A DNA stretch of 64,000 nucleotides from Chitinophaga ginsengisegetis. GTDB lineage: Bacteria; Bacteroidota; Bacteroidia; Chitinophagales; Chitinophagaceae. The notes below the pieces were generated by a model that saw only the letters and a list, made by a program, of their open reading frames with translations, searched no databases and was not told where the DNA came from. Both the position numbers and the translations under genes were made by a program. Location of the stretch: assembly GCF_900168065.1 (NCBI RefSeq), contig NZ_FUZZ01000001.1, forward strand, positions 2,228,623 through 2,292,622, read 5' to 3'. Below, piece by piece: positions 33,125-41,397 of the stretch; position 1 is the stretch's first letter; each line of letters starts with the position of its first letter.

Positions 33125-34354
33125 ATGGCAGAAAAAATTAAAGTTGCTAATCCGGTAGTTGAACTGGATGGTGATGAAATGACACGAATCATCTGGAAAT
33201 TCATCAAGGATAAACTGATACTTCCATACCTGGATGTTGAAATTAAATATTATGACCTGGGCATGGAACACCGCGATGCTACCAACGACCAGGTAACTAT
33301 TGATGCAGCCAATGCTATCAGGGAAGTAGGCGTAGGTATCAAATGCGCTACCATTACGCCGGATGAAGACCGCGTAAAGGAATTCAACCTGAAGCAGATG
33401 TGGAAATCTCCCAACGGCACTATCCGTAATATCCTGGATGGTACCGTATTCCGTGAGCCAATTGTAATGAAGAATGTTCCGCGCCTGGTGCCTAACTGGA
33501 CTGCCCCGATCTGTATTGGCCGTCATGCTTTCGGTGATCAGTACCGCGCTACCGATTTCGTTACAAAAGGAAAGGGTAAACTGACCATTAAGTTTGAAGG
33601 CGAAAATGGTGAAGTGATCGAACACGAAGTATACAACTTCAAAGGCGATGGCGTTGCATTAGCAATGTACAATACCGATGAATCTATCAAAGGCTTTGCC
33701 CGTGCATGTTTCAACCAGGCACTGATGAAAAAATGGCCTTTATACCTGAGCACCAAGAACACCATCCTGAAAAAATATGATGGCCGTTTCAAAGATATCT
33801 TCGAAGAAATCTATCAACAGGAATTTAAAGCTGAATTCCAGGCACATGGCTTAACTTATGAACATCGCCTGATCGATGACATGGTAGCCAGCGCACTGAA
33901 ATGGCATGGTAACTTTGTATGGGCCTGTAAAAACTACGATGGCGACGTACAATCTGATACCGTTGCACAAGGCTTTGGCTCTCTCGGCCTGATGACTTCC
34001 ACCCTCATCACTCCTGATGGTAAAACAATGGAAGCAGAAGCCGCACACGGTACTGTAACCCGTCACTACCGCGATCACCAGGCTGGTAAACCTACTTCCA
34101 CCAACCCTATCGCTTCCATTTTTGCATGGACCCGCGGTCTGGAATTCCGTGGTAAACTGGATAACAACCAGCAACTGATCAAATTCTGCCAGGCACTGGA
34201 ACAGGTTTGTATCGAAACCGTAGAAGGTGGTAAAATGACCAAAGATCTGGCCGTTTGTATCCACGGAAACAAAGTAGAACATGGTAAACATTACCTGTAT
34301 ACTGAAGAGTTCCTGGAAGCACTGGATACTGCACTGAAAGCGAAACTCGCGTAA
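33125..34354 (+). CDS. NADP-dependent isocitrate dehydrogenase, eukaryotic (IDH1-like) type
   Basis: 409 residues, the length of the homodimeric type II enzymes such as human IDH1. [16 protein letters not shown] opens the protein. Substrate arginines are conserved in [18 protein letters not shown] and [13 protein letters not shown]. The NADP 2'-phosphate contacts Arg-His are present in [14 protein letters not shown], so NADP use is well supported. It catalyses the same reaction as the preceding icd product and supplies NADPH. It has its own candidate promoter and terminator. Confidence 0.96.
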   Translation: MAEKIKVANPVVELDGDEMTRIIWKFIKDKLILPYLDVEIKYYDLGMEHRDATNDQVTIDAANAIREVGVGIKCATITPDEDRVKEFNLKQMWKSPNGTIRNILDGTVFREPIVMKNVPRLVPNWTAPICIGRHAFGDQYRATDFVTKGKGKLTIKFEGENGEVIEHEVYNFKGDGVALAMYNTDESIKGFARACFNQALMKKWPLYLSTKNTILKKYDGRFKDIFEEIYQQEFKAEFQAHGLTYEHRLIDDMVASALKWHGNFVWACKNYDGDVQSDTVAQGFGSLGLMTSTLITPDGKTMEAEAAHGTVTRHYRDHQAGKPTSTNPIASIFAWTRGLEFRGKLDNNQQLIKFCQALEQVCIETVEGGKMTKDLAVCIHGNKVEHGKHYLYTEEFLEALDTALKAKLA

Positions 34355-34370
34355 GTTGATAAAGACAATA

Positions 34371-34410
34371 AAAAAAGCAGCGGATAATGTATCCGCTGCT
34401 TTTTTATTTT
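34371..34410. terminator. Bidirectional terminator between IDH and L,D-transpeptidase genes
   Basis: AAAAAAGCAGCGGATA (34371-34386) pairs with TATCCGCTGCTTTTT (34390-34405). A tract on one side and T tract on the other serve both convergent genes. Confidence 0.92.
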
Positions 34411-34425
34411 AACAAGATGGAGTTC

Positions 34426-36096
34426 TTACAACTTCATCTTCTTTCTTAATACTTTATCTTCTCCATAAATATCATCATAGAAAACAAGATTACCGTTTTG
34501 CCCTTCTGCGGTAAAATACCGCAGGTAAATAGGAATATGTTTGGGCAGATCTACCTGTTTCTTTTCCTGCCGCGCCAGCCATACACGAACACTATCTCCG
34601 CTATGCCGTAAGCTGTCCGCCCGCACCAGGTACTGCGCCAGGCTATCCCATTGCTGCACCCGCACGCAACCATGACTCATAGCACGCATGGAATTTTTAA
34701 ACAGTCCGCGGTTATTGGTATCATGCAGGTATACGCTGTACTTATTTCTGAAGTTAAATTTCATGATGCCAAGTGAATTGTCGATACCATCCATCTGGCG
34801 CAGCACATAAGGGAAATGGCCCTTGCCGAGTTTCGACCAGTCGATGGTATAAGGATCCACTGCATTACCATCTTTATCTATTACTTCCAGGTTCTTGGAC
34901 GCAAGATAACCGACATTCTTTTTAATAGCCGGCAGCATTTCCTTAAACACAATACTGTAAGGTACCCGCCAGTAAGGGAACATCATGAAGTTGGTCATGT
35001 AGGAATTGAGCAGCGGCGTACGGGTGCGGGGCGTGCCCACAATTACGCGCGATTCCAGCACCACTTCCCCGCTATCCACCACCTTCAGGTTATAGCCGGG
35101 CACATTCACCAGGATATACCGCGAAGGCAATGTATCCGGCAGTTTACGCCAGCGGTCGAGGTTTACAGCGGCCTGCATGATCCAGTCGTGCATAGAGCGG
35201 TTCATGGCCATCACTGTTCTTTTCCCTGCTACCCCATCGGGATAAATATTAAACTCTTTCTGGAAAGCTTTCACACCGGTTTTCAGCAATGCAGAATCCA
35301 GCTCGCGGCCCGTGGTATCGAGATGACCGCTTTGCACCAACCGGTTGATCACCAGTTGCCGGAATCCCAGCGTGTCGGTATAGTTGAGTGGTAACGTATC
35401 CCAGTGATAGTTTTCGTATTTGGCTTTGAAAGACTGAATCCCTTCTTTCAGCGCAATGTATCCTTCATGTGAAGGCTCCAGTGCATGCAGGATATTTGCT
35501 ACATTCTTTTCTTCCAGTGCCTGCCGTAATTGCGTGATGAGTTGTTCATCAGTAAACGCCGAATCCTTTTTAAGGGTAATGCTATCACGCGGAGCAACGC
35601 CGTAGCGCAGATCGGAGGCCATTTTCATGAAGGCGTCTGTCATCAGCACATCTACTTTTGCCCATAAGGCGGCATCTTTTTTTGCAGTAGCGTCGTTGGT
35701 GATTTGTTCCCAGGCGGCGGTTAATGCGGGCTCGTGATATTGCGCGGGTAGCAGTCCTACGTCTTCCGCATGCTGGATCATATACAGCATGGAATCAGCC
35801 GCAGGATTGGTTATCCCGTTCTTTGACCACTGGCCTGCCGGCTTATCGGCGCCGTAAAATTCCTGTATAGCTGAAGGACGGAATGATTGTAAACTGTCTT
35901 CCAGTTCACCATCGTTATCTTTCAGGGCTGACAGTCTTTCAGTGATACTTTCGGTAATCACTTCGTCTAATTGTCTGATGTTTGCTACAATCTGTTTTTG
36001 TTTGGGGGCGGTATGCTTTTTTTTATTTACACAGGCTAACAACAAGCACACTCCAGATCCGCATAACAAACTGATAATAAAAATTTTATTCTTCAT
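34426..36096 (-). CDS. YcbB-like L,D-transpeptidase lipoprotein
   Basis: 556 residues from ATG 36096, which is followed at once by a lipoprotein signal (MKNKIFIISLLCGSGVCLLLAC). A peptidoglycan-binding-like region lies at about 245-300 (DTTGRELDSALLKTGVKAFQKEFNIYPDGVAGKRTVMAMNRS). The YkuD domain follows with ASRVIVGTPRTRTPLLNS and the active site SHGCVR with Cys477. The enzyme forms 3-3 cross-links in peptidoglycan or attaches proteins to it. Anchoring as a lipoprotein is common for this family in Bacteroidota. The longer frame upstream to 36177 is unlikely. Confidence 0.88.
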   Translation of the reverse strand: MKNKIFIISLLCGSGVCLLLACVNKKKHTAPKQKQIVANIRQLDEVITESITERLSALKDNDGELEDSLQSFRPSAIQEFYGADKPAGQWSKNGITNPAADSMLYMIQHAEDVGLLPAQYHEPALTAAWEQITNDATAKKDAALWAKVDVLMTDAFMKMASDLRYGVAPRDSITLKKDSAFTDEQLITQLRQALEEKNVANILHALEPSHEGYIALKEGIQSFKAKYENYHWDTLPLNYTDTLGFRQLVINRLVQSGHLDTTGRELDSALLKTGVKAFQKEFNIYPDGVAGKRTVMAMNRSMHDWIMQAAVNLDRWRKLPDTLPSRYILVNVPGYNLKVVDSGEVVLESRVIVGTPRTRTPLLNSYMTNFMMFPYWRVPYSIVFKEMLPAIKKNVGYLASKNLEVIDKDGNAVDPYTIDWSKLGKGHFPYVLRQMDGIDNSLGIMKFNFRNKYSVYLHDTNNRGLFKNSMRAMSHGCVRVQQWDSLAQYLVRADSLRHSGDSVRVWLARQEKKQVDLPKHIPIYLRYFTAEGQNGNLVFYDDIYGEDKVLRKKMKL

Positions 36097-36177
36097 CTGC
36101 AGTAAATCGCTATGGTAAAGATAGGGATTTACAAATACTGTGCTGAAAATTTTTGGAGATAAAAGAGGCAAAGGCAT

Positions 36178-36440
36178 TTACGGGTTTCTTCAATATTGCT
36201 ACCGGAAACTTTTGTGCTGTTTTCAGGAAAGATGTTTTATGTTCGGTATCACAAAAAATGAAAAGAAGAAGTGATATTATGAAATGTGACACCATATAAA
36301 TGCTACGGTGAATGACAGACCAGAAAAATTGTTTGCTGCAAGCAAATCATGATACCCGGTTTTCCATTTAATACGGGGCAAATGAAAAATGCCATCATAT
36401 AACATTTATTACTAAATTATGGCTACCCAAAAAGGGCCAT
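36178..36440. other. Gap upstream of the L,D-transpeptidase gene
   Basis: AT-rich and without a convincing ORF (a 61-codon minus-strand frame was judged spurious). It holds a short palindrome TTTGCT-GCA-AGCAAA (36332-36346) and, close to the gene, a TATCTTTA element on the minus strand (36116-36123), one base from the -7 consensus. Confidence 0.4.
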
Positions 36441-36606
36441 AGTGTATGGGGAGTGTATGGGAAGTGTATCATGAGTGTATGGTGAGTGTATGGGAACAGT
36501 ATAGGGAGTGTATGGGAACAGTATAGGGACTATATAGGAACTGTATAGGAACTACAACACATACACGAGTCCTAAGTATCTGAGAAGTATCCGAGAAGTA
36601 CCCAAG
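36441..36606. repeat. Array of 11-bp tandem repeats
   Basis: Ten units in perfect 11-base register occupy 36441-36550, for example AGTGTATGGGA, ACAGTATAGGG and ACTGTATAGGA; nearly all share TATRGG in fixed position. After a 23-base break a second set of three 11-base units (AAGTATCTGAG, AAGTATCCGAG, AAGTACCCAAG) runs 36574-36606. Eleven bases is close to one helical turn, so the motif would recur on one face of the DNA. The period is not a multiple of three, so it is not coding. Confidence 0.9.
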
Positions 36607-36642
36607 AAGCAACTCCAATACGTAACATTTTTTAATAATACA

Positions 36643-36671
36643 AAAGCCGCAGACATTACATCTGCGGCTTT
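36643..36671. terminator. Hairpin terminator downstream of the repeat array
   Basis: AAAGCCGCAGA (36643-36653) pairs with TCTGCGGCTTT (36661-36671), seven-base loop. Symmetric A and T flanks allow either direction. Confidence 0.82.
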
Positions 36672-36781
36672 AATTATTTCCCCCCTGCTAATACTACCTG
36701 CAACAATCCTTTTTCACAAAAAGCGACTGAATAAATTTCAATATGCTTACAACAACTTTCTTCATGTCCGGATTTTTTTAA

Positions 36782-36815
36782 AAAGAGAAGCCACGGTGTG
36801 CAGCAGCTTCTCTTT
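36782..36815 (-). terminator. Terminator of the HMA-AraC gene
   Basis: AAAGAGAAGC (36782-36791) pairs with GCTTCTCTTT (36806-36815). On the minus strand the left part is followed by TTTTTAAAAAAATC. It lies 26 bases after the stop of the regulator gene. Confidence 0.75.
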
Positions 36816-36840
36816 AAACTAAAACTAAAACAACTAACTT

Positions 36841-37413
36841 CTATATCTTATCTAATGGTATACGTTCAGGAGCTTTCAATTGTTTAAACTTACTTGGCGT
36901 AAGACCAGTTACTTTTTTAAATTGCGCTGAAAGATGTGCTACGCTACTGTATCCCAGCTTGTAACTAATTTCACTTAAGCTTAATTCATTGTACACCAGC
37001 AACTCTTTTACCCGCTCTATTTTCTGTTGAATAATATACTGTTCAATGGTAGTGCCTTCTGTTTCAGAAAAAAGATTACTGAGATAATGATAGTCCTTCT
37101 GCAACTTCCCTGCCAGTAAGGTGGAAAAGTTTTCTTTCATCTCATCCAGCTCTGAATGATGCACTGCCTGTACAATAATACTTTTGATGCCTGCAATCAG
37201 CTGTTGTTTTTTATCATCTATCAGTAAAAATCCTTCCTGCTGAAGCGCTTCTGATAACCGGTGCAGTTGTTTCTCCGAAACGGCGCCTTCAACAGTTACC
37301 TTACCCAGTTGTATATCCTTAACATCCAGTTGCTGCGCGGCAAGAGTGGTAGTAACTACTTTGATGCAGCGCGGACAAACCATATTCTTTATAAACAGAT
37401 CTGTTGTTGCCAT
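36841..37413 (-). CDS. AraC-family regulator with N-terminal heavy-metal-associated-like domain
   Basis: 190 residues. Residues 1-65 resemble an HMA domain: beta strand, then MVCPRC with Cys13 and Cys16 (M11-x-C13-x2-C16), and the ferredoxin-like alternation through GFLLIDDKK. Residues 95-180 form an AraC double helix-turn-helix (IEQYIIQQKIERVKELLVYNELSLSEISYKLGYSSVAHLSAQFKKVTGLTPSKFK). There is no sugar-binding cupin. A metal ion, likely Cu+, could therefore be sensed directly by the DNA-binding protein. It is last in a run with an outer-membrane protein, an HMA protein and a HYC_CC_PP protein. Confidence 0.85.
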   Translation of the reverse strand: MATTDLFIKNMVCPRCIKVVTTTLAAQQLDVKDIQLGKVTVEGAVSEKQLHRLSEALQQEGFLLIDDKKQQLIAGIKSIIVQAVHHSELDEMKENFSTLLAGKLQKDYHYLSNLFSETEGTTIEQYIIQQKIERVKELLVYNELSLSEISYKLGYSSVAHLSAQFKKVTGLTPSKFKQLKAPERIPLDKI

Positions 37414-37416
37414 CGG

Positions 37417-38280
37417 TTACTTTTTGATATTAAAAATGTTATGCTCCACCCTGATTAAAAAAGAGTTGGAGGTATTCCTTGCCATATCCCCGGTTAACTG
37501 CGTGCGGTAAGACAAGTCCAGCCTTGTAGTACTGTTAAAAATAAACTGCACTGCGGGCGCTATGTCCAGGTAAGAACCCCTGCCAACCGCGTCTGTATTG
37601 GTTTTGCCCAACAGCTCCACGTAGAGGTTTAAATTTGTTTGCTGAAAGCTTTTATACTTCACCGGCAACACCAGGTACCCCGCAGAGAGACTATAATTTA
37701 CGGAATTCCGGGAGAAGTCGTCCGGAATATTATCCTTCACATTGTTCATATAACGGGAATAACCTAACGTTGTAGACAATGCCAGTTTATGTAACAATTG
37801 TGTAGCAATAATGCCCCCGTTTACGCCCGACGTAGCCCCTTCCAGGTCCAGCTCCTTATTATCATACGGCCGCATGGCATGCGCGCCATCAGGCATTTCC
37901 GGGTAGTACGGATTGTTGATCACGGAACCTCTTACATATGCAGCCATGCGGAAATGCGCGTGCTGCTGATCCAGCGACAGGAAGCGGTATTTGGCGTAAA
38001 CCCCGCCGCCTTCAAGCTTTACGGACGACTGCATCATGTTGGAAGCGTATCCCAGCACATGCAGCATAAGCTTTTTATTGGCGCCCCACATCACTTCCGG
38101 CTCAAAGCGCATCCCGTTATCGCCGGAATGCTTCATGTTGAAAAACTTATTGGAGAGCCTGATCCCCAGGGAGTTGGCGGGCATATTGCTCGCCGGCTCC
38201 GTATTCACGTATAACTCCTGTGCGGCTGCTATTCCCCCGCTGGCTATGATGACCAGGGCTATTATTAAAATTCTTTTCAT
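37417..38280 (-). CDS. Outer-membrane beta-barrel-like protein in metal cluster
   Basis: 287 residues with a signal peptide (MKRILIIALVIIASGGIAAAQ). The rest alternates hydrophobic and polar residues in the manner of an outer-membrane barrel and ends with IRVEHNIFNIKK (aromatic near the end). Family not recognised. Its stop is four bases from the HMA-AraC start, and its start is close to the HMA protein gene, so it belongs to the metal cluster. A role in metal passage or sensing across the outer membrane is possible but unsupported. Confidence 0.68.
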   Translation of the reverse strand: MKRILIIALVIIASGGIAAAQELYVNTEPASNMPANSLGIRLSNKFFNMKHSGDNGMRFEPEVMWGANKKLMLHVLGYASNMMQSSVKLEGGGVYAKYRFLSLDQQHAHFRMAAYVRGSVINNPYYPEMPDGAHAMRPYDNKELDLEGATSGVNGGIIATQLLHKLALSTTLGYSRYMNNVKDNIPDDFSRNSVNYSLSAGYLVLPVKYKSFQQTNLNLYVELLGKTNTDAVGRGSYLDIAPAVQFIFNSTTRLDLSYRTQLTGDMARNTSNSFLIRVEHNIFNIKK

Positions 38281-38294
38281 ATACCGGCCGGCTA

Positions 38295-38840
38295 TTAAAT
38301 GGTGACGTGATAAATTCTTTTCGAAGCAGTGGCTCCGTCAGATTTGCAGCAGTCACCCATCATACCTGTTTTATAGCAGGGCATAGTGGTTTCAGTACTG
38401 AATTTTTTAAATTGTTTGGCAGAAACAAAATCTTTGTCGATTACCGTGATGTCTTTATCACCGGACAATACCTGGTTTTTTACATCCATAAAATGGAGGG
38501 TGCTGCCCGCAAATGCCACATGCGCATCATTTTGTACGCTCACGGCATCGAAGTTGGCGGTCATCACCAGTTTACCTACAGAAAAACCGGCATCTTCCAC
38601 TTTATCTTTAATAGCATCGATGCTCACCGGCGCACCGGCTTTGAAGGTAAGAATGAAGGTAGTATTATCGAGATCGGTATCTATTTTATCAACAAAAGGC
38701 AATGATTCCAGGGCCTCGTAAGTGGCTTTTGAACACATGGCGCAGGTAAGGCCGGTAGCGTGTACGCTGGCTTTTTTAAATTGTGCATTTGCGCCGAAAG
38801 ATATGCCCAGTGCGAGCAATATAATGGATACTATTTTCAT
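38295..38840 (-). CDS. Secreted heavy-metal-associated domain protein
   Basis: 181 residues from ATG 38840, placed directly before the signal peptide (MKIVSIILLALGISFGANAQ); the upstream extension to 38918 is unlikely. An HMA domain follows with the metal motif GLTCAMCSKATYEAL (CxxC) and FVDKIDTDLDNTTFILTF. The C-terminal part has MPCYKTGMMGDCCKSDG, rich in Cys and Met, as in copper-binding proteins. It probably binds Cu(I) in the periplasm. It is 14 bases upstream of the barrel-like gene. Confidence 0.85.
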   Translation of the reverse strand: MKIVSIILLALGISFGANAQFKKASVHATGLTCAMCSKATYEALESLPFVDKIDTDLDNTTFILTFKAGAPVSIDAIKDKVEDAGFSVGKLVMTANFDAVSVQNDAHVAFAGSTLHFMDVKNQVLSGDKDITVIDKDFVSAKQFKKFSTETTMPCYKTGMMGDCCKSDGATASKRIYHVTI

Positions 38841-38934
38841 GATCTGATGAAATAAAATTGAATAAAAAGATGAATAACAGTTAAAGTAATAGCTGTGCTG
38901 TAATACAGCAACAAACACTACATTAAAAACTGCA

Positions 38935-39324
38935 TCAGATCAGGAAAGTACAATTCCGGAGGAAAATGGGCGCCGACGGGATGTCTGGCGGATCGTGGGG
39001 ACGGCTGAGAAGGAGCGTTTCCTGCACCGGCAAAGCGGAAGCAGGTAAAACCCTTACCGGCAGCTGCATATCTGTAACGAGGTTGGAACCGGCCTGCAGG
39101 GCTTTGGCAGCCTGGTGCGACTCGGTGACCTTACAGAACTTAAATTCATCTTTACAGCAATCCATGCCTTTCGATGACTTTCCGCATTTACCGCAGTGAT
39201 CAGCCGGAGCTTCCTGCAGGTCTACAGATGCCAGTTTGCCCATGCAGTAGTGCACGTTTACTGCAAACCCGCTGGTGAGCGTGATATACAATACAGCAAA
39301 TAATATGGCAGAAAATCGCTTCAT
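38935..39324 (-). CDS. HYC_CC_PP family protein
   Basis: 129 residues. A signal peptide is followed by the family name motif in order: VHYCMGKL (HYC), DCCKDEF (CC) and HDPPDIP (PP). A further CGKC lies between. The family is found in Bacteroidota beside copper and heavy-metal genes; its function is unknown, but the cysteines suggest metal binding in the envelope. It is the first gene of the metal cluster, which suggests one transcript through to the HMA-AraC regulator. Confidence 0.85.
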   Translation of the reverse strand: MKRFSAILFAVLYITLTSGFAVNVHYCMGKLASVDLQEAPADHCGKCGKSSKGMDCCKDEFKFCKVTESHQAAKALQAGSNLVTDMQLPVRVLPASALPVQETLLLSRPHDPPDIPSAPIFLRNCTFLI

Positions 39325-39333
39325 GATGAATCA

Positions 39334-39341
39334 CAAAGATA
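39334..39341 (-). promoter_or_regulatory. -7 element of the metal cluster
   Basis: TATCTTTG on the minus strand, full consensus match, ending ten bases before the HYC_CC_PP start codon, so the leader would be very short. No -33 match. Confidence 0.45.
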
Positions 39342-39350
39342 AGAAAAAAA

Positions 39351-39384
39351 ATGACCGGGATAGTGTTGCCACCATACCGGTCAT
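39351..39384 (-). terminator. Terminator of the porin gene
   Basis: ATGACCGG (39351-39358) pairs with CCGGTCAT (39377-39384); on the minus strand a run of seven T follows. It separates the porin gene from the metal cluster. Confidence 0.78.
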
Positions 39385-39404
39385 CATATAGTTATATGTA
39401 ATTC

Positions 39405-41378
39405 CTAGTTAATAAACCACCATCTGAGGCCCACCCTGAAGGCGAAGTTATTATACGGATATAACGGTCCTGCATAATTGTTATCGCCAAAGAAGGTGTT
39501 CAGGTTCTCTGCACGCACATAGGCGGAGAAGGATTTGATCCTGAAATTGGCGAATGCAGCAATATCCGGCAAGGAGTTACTGATCTTCGCGGCATTCTGA
39601 TAAATAAACTGACCGGTGAGCGGGGAATAGTCATCTGCATAATAACCGGTGTTATAGCGCAGTTCAATCCCTGTCATGAGGTTCAGGTTTGTATACAGTC
39701 TTTTTTCAAAGGCAAACCGGTTACGGGTCCAGAAAGTAGGAACGTTCAGTGGTCCGTTGCCATGCAGTTGCTGGAAGGCAATATCTACATACCAGTTAAA
39801 CGGCTTAATGGTAAACTTCTTGCTAAACGTTATCTGTAACAGGTTAAACAGGGAGTTATACTGATCGCTGTGATAGTAGTCTTTGAAATAGGTGTAATTG
39901 GTAAACAGGAAATAATTGGCTGTCAGGGTGTAATCCAGCTTTTTGTTTTCGGTGGCAAACTGCAGCTGGGTAATATTCTCCTTCGACAGGCTGGTATTAT
40001 ACCAGGCATCATTGGTACTGTTAAAATATTTGAAGACGTAAGAGGGTTCCTTATTTACGTTGCTGACCGACAGGCGGACATCTCCCAGGAAGTCGTTGAT
40101 ATGTCTTTTTAACATGCCATAAAACCCGTAATCTCCGATATTCTGTCCTACTACATAAAACTCGCCTCTTGCAGAGAAATCCCATTTCTGGTTGCGGGTT
40201 TTATTACGGTATTCCCCATGTACGGCCAGGTTAGTGAAATTGATATCTGCATCCAGGAAGGTACCGGTGAGGCTTTCAAAGCGGGCGCCAATATTTATAA
40301 AGTGTCCGAGGTTGCCGAGTACCGGGAACTGGATGAGCGACAGATCATTGGAAATCATTTTCCACTGATGTTTGGCGCTTACCGTGTCGCCGGGTAAAAA
40401 GTTATAGTGGCTGGAATAAAACGTGGTATCCGGGCTGCTGTCGAGGAATTCGTAGTTATTATTCTGGTAGTTGAACGTATACTGCACACGGAAAATCGGG
40501 TTGTACTTATAATAATCGGTGGTATCGTTTACGTGAATACTGTCGCCCCGGCCCCAGTCGTATTGTTGCTGGATGAGGAAACCTGTTTCGCGGTAGTTCG
40601 ATTTCACCGGTATGCTACCGCCGAAGAAAGCATACGTTGTAGACGCATCATTGCCCAGGTTTACCGGGATGGTTTTGCGTTGCTTATAAGTGCTGTTGGA
40701 CATGAAGGTATCGCTTCTGATCCCCCCGTTTTCCCCGCCATTGATTTTATTGTAGTAGAAGCTCAGGTAAGTATTGGCGCGTTTGTTTTTGCTCTGGTAC
40801 CGGGCTGTAAACCGGTAGATATCGTGATTCGTGTTTTGCGAGCGGAAATATCCGGGCGCATTTATTTTGCGGTAGTCGAATGCAAAGTTGAAGCGTTCCG
40901 TCCGGTTTTGGGTGTGCGACAGCCCGATAACCTGTTCCTGTTTGCTGCCTACCAGGTACTGCAGCTCTGTGTAAGGGCGTGTAGTATAGTAAAAGCGGGC
41001 ATCTTTATGGGAATTGGAATATACGTCGTAGGCATGGAAGCCGGCGTCAAAACCGGGTTTCATGCGTGGCGTATAAATCATGTTATAGGCAGCGCTACCG
41101 GTGTTACCGAGTGTGGTGTACGAAGACGGTACTTTCAGATAATTGGTCTGAAAATCTGCCACGGAGGAGTCGAGCTTATAATCGGTGGGCTCCCCGAGGA
41201 TGCGGTAGGTCAACGTCAGCGTATCCGGCTCGTGTTCATGTTTGGATGTATCCCGCTGCATTTTGCTGGTGCCGCCTCCGCCACCGCCCATATTGTTGAT
41301 GCGTCCCGAGTTAAACTGGGCCACTAATTGATTCCCGCACAATAACAGCAGGGCTATGAAAATGAAAATTTGCCTCAT
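39405..41378 (-). CDS. Putative porin (Porin_10-like outer-membrane protein)
   Basis: 657 residues. Signal peptide, then a glycine run (NNMGGGGGGTSK) and the conserved linker DTLTLTYRILGEPTDYKLDSSVADF. The long remainder is a string of amphipathic beta strands ending in AFRVGLRWWFIN with C-terminal aromatic residue, typical of outer-membrane barrels. This matches the family called putative porin in Bacteroidota. The substrate is unknown. It follows the purine nucleoside phosphorylase gene by 19 bases, so they are probably co-transcribed. Confidence 0.82.
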   Translation of the reverse strand: MRQIFIFIALLLLCGNQLVAQFNSGRINNMGGGGGGTSKMQRDTSKHEHEPDTLTLTYRILGEPTDYKLDSSVADFQTNYLKVPSSYTTLGNTGSAAYNMIYTPRMKPGFDAGFHAYDVYSNSHKDARFYYTTRPYTELQYLVGSKQEQVIGLSHTQNRTERFNFAFDYRKINAPGYFRSQNTNHDIYRFTARYQSKNKRANTYLSFYYNKINGGENGGIRSDTFMSNSTYKQRKTIPVNLGNDASTTYAFFGGSIPVKSNYRETGFLIQQQYDWGRGDSIHVNDTTDYYKYNPIFRVQYTFNYQNNNYEFLDSSPDTTFYSSHYNFLPGDTVSAKHQWKMISNDLSLIQFPVLGNLGHFINIGARFESLTGTFLDADINFTNLAVHGEYRNKTRNQKWDFSARGEFYVVGQNIGDYGFYGMLKRHINDFLGDVRLSVSNVNKEPSYVFKYFNSTNDAWYNTSLSKENITQLQFATENKKLDYTLTANYFLFTNYTYFKDYYHSDQYNSLFNLLQITFSKKFTIKPFNWYVDIAFQQLHGNGPLNVPTFWTRNRFAFEKRLYTNLNLMTGIELRYNTGYYADDYSPLTGQFIYQNAAKISNSLPDIAAFANFRIKSFSAYVRAENLNTFFGDNNYAGPLYPYNNFAFRVGLRWWFIN

Positions 41379-41397
41379 CCGAAAGTAACAAAAGCGT

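Noticed and set aside
36441-36606. CRISPR array
   Set aside because: Units are 11 bases with no spacers and no cas genes nearby.
40407-41327. 306-codon frame on the plus strand opposite the porin gene
   Set aside because: Shadow of the porin frame: low-complexity hydrophobic composition, no ribosome binding site, and the minus-strand product is a clear exported barrel.
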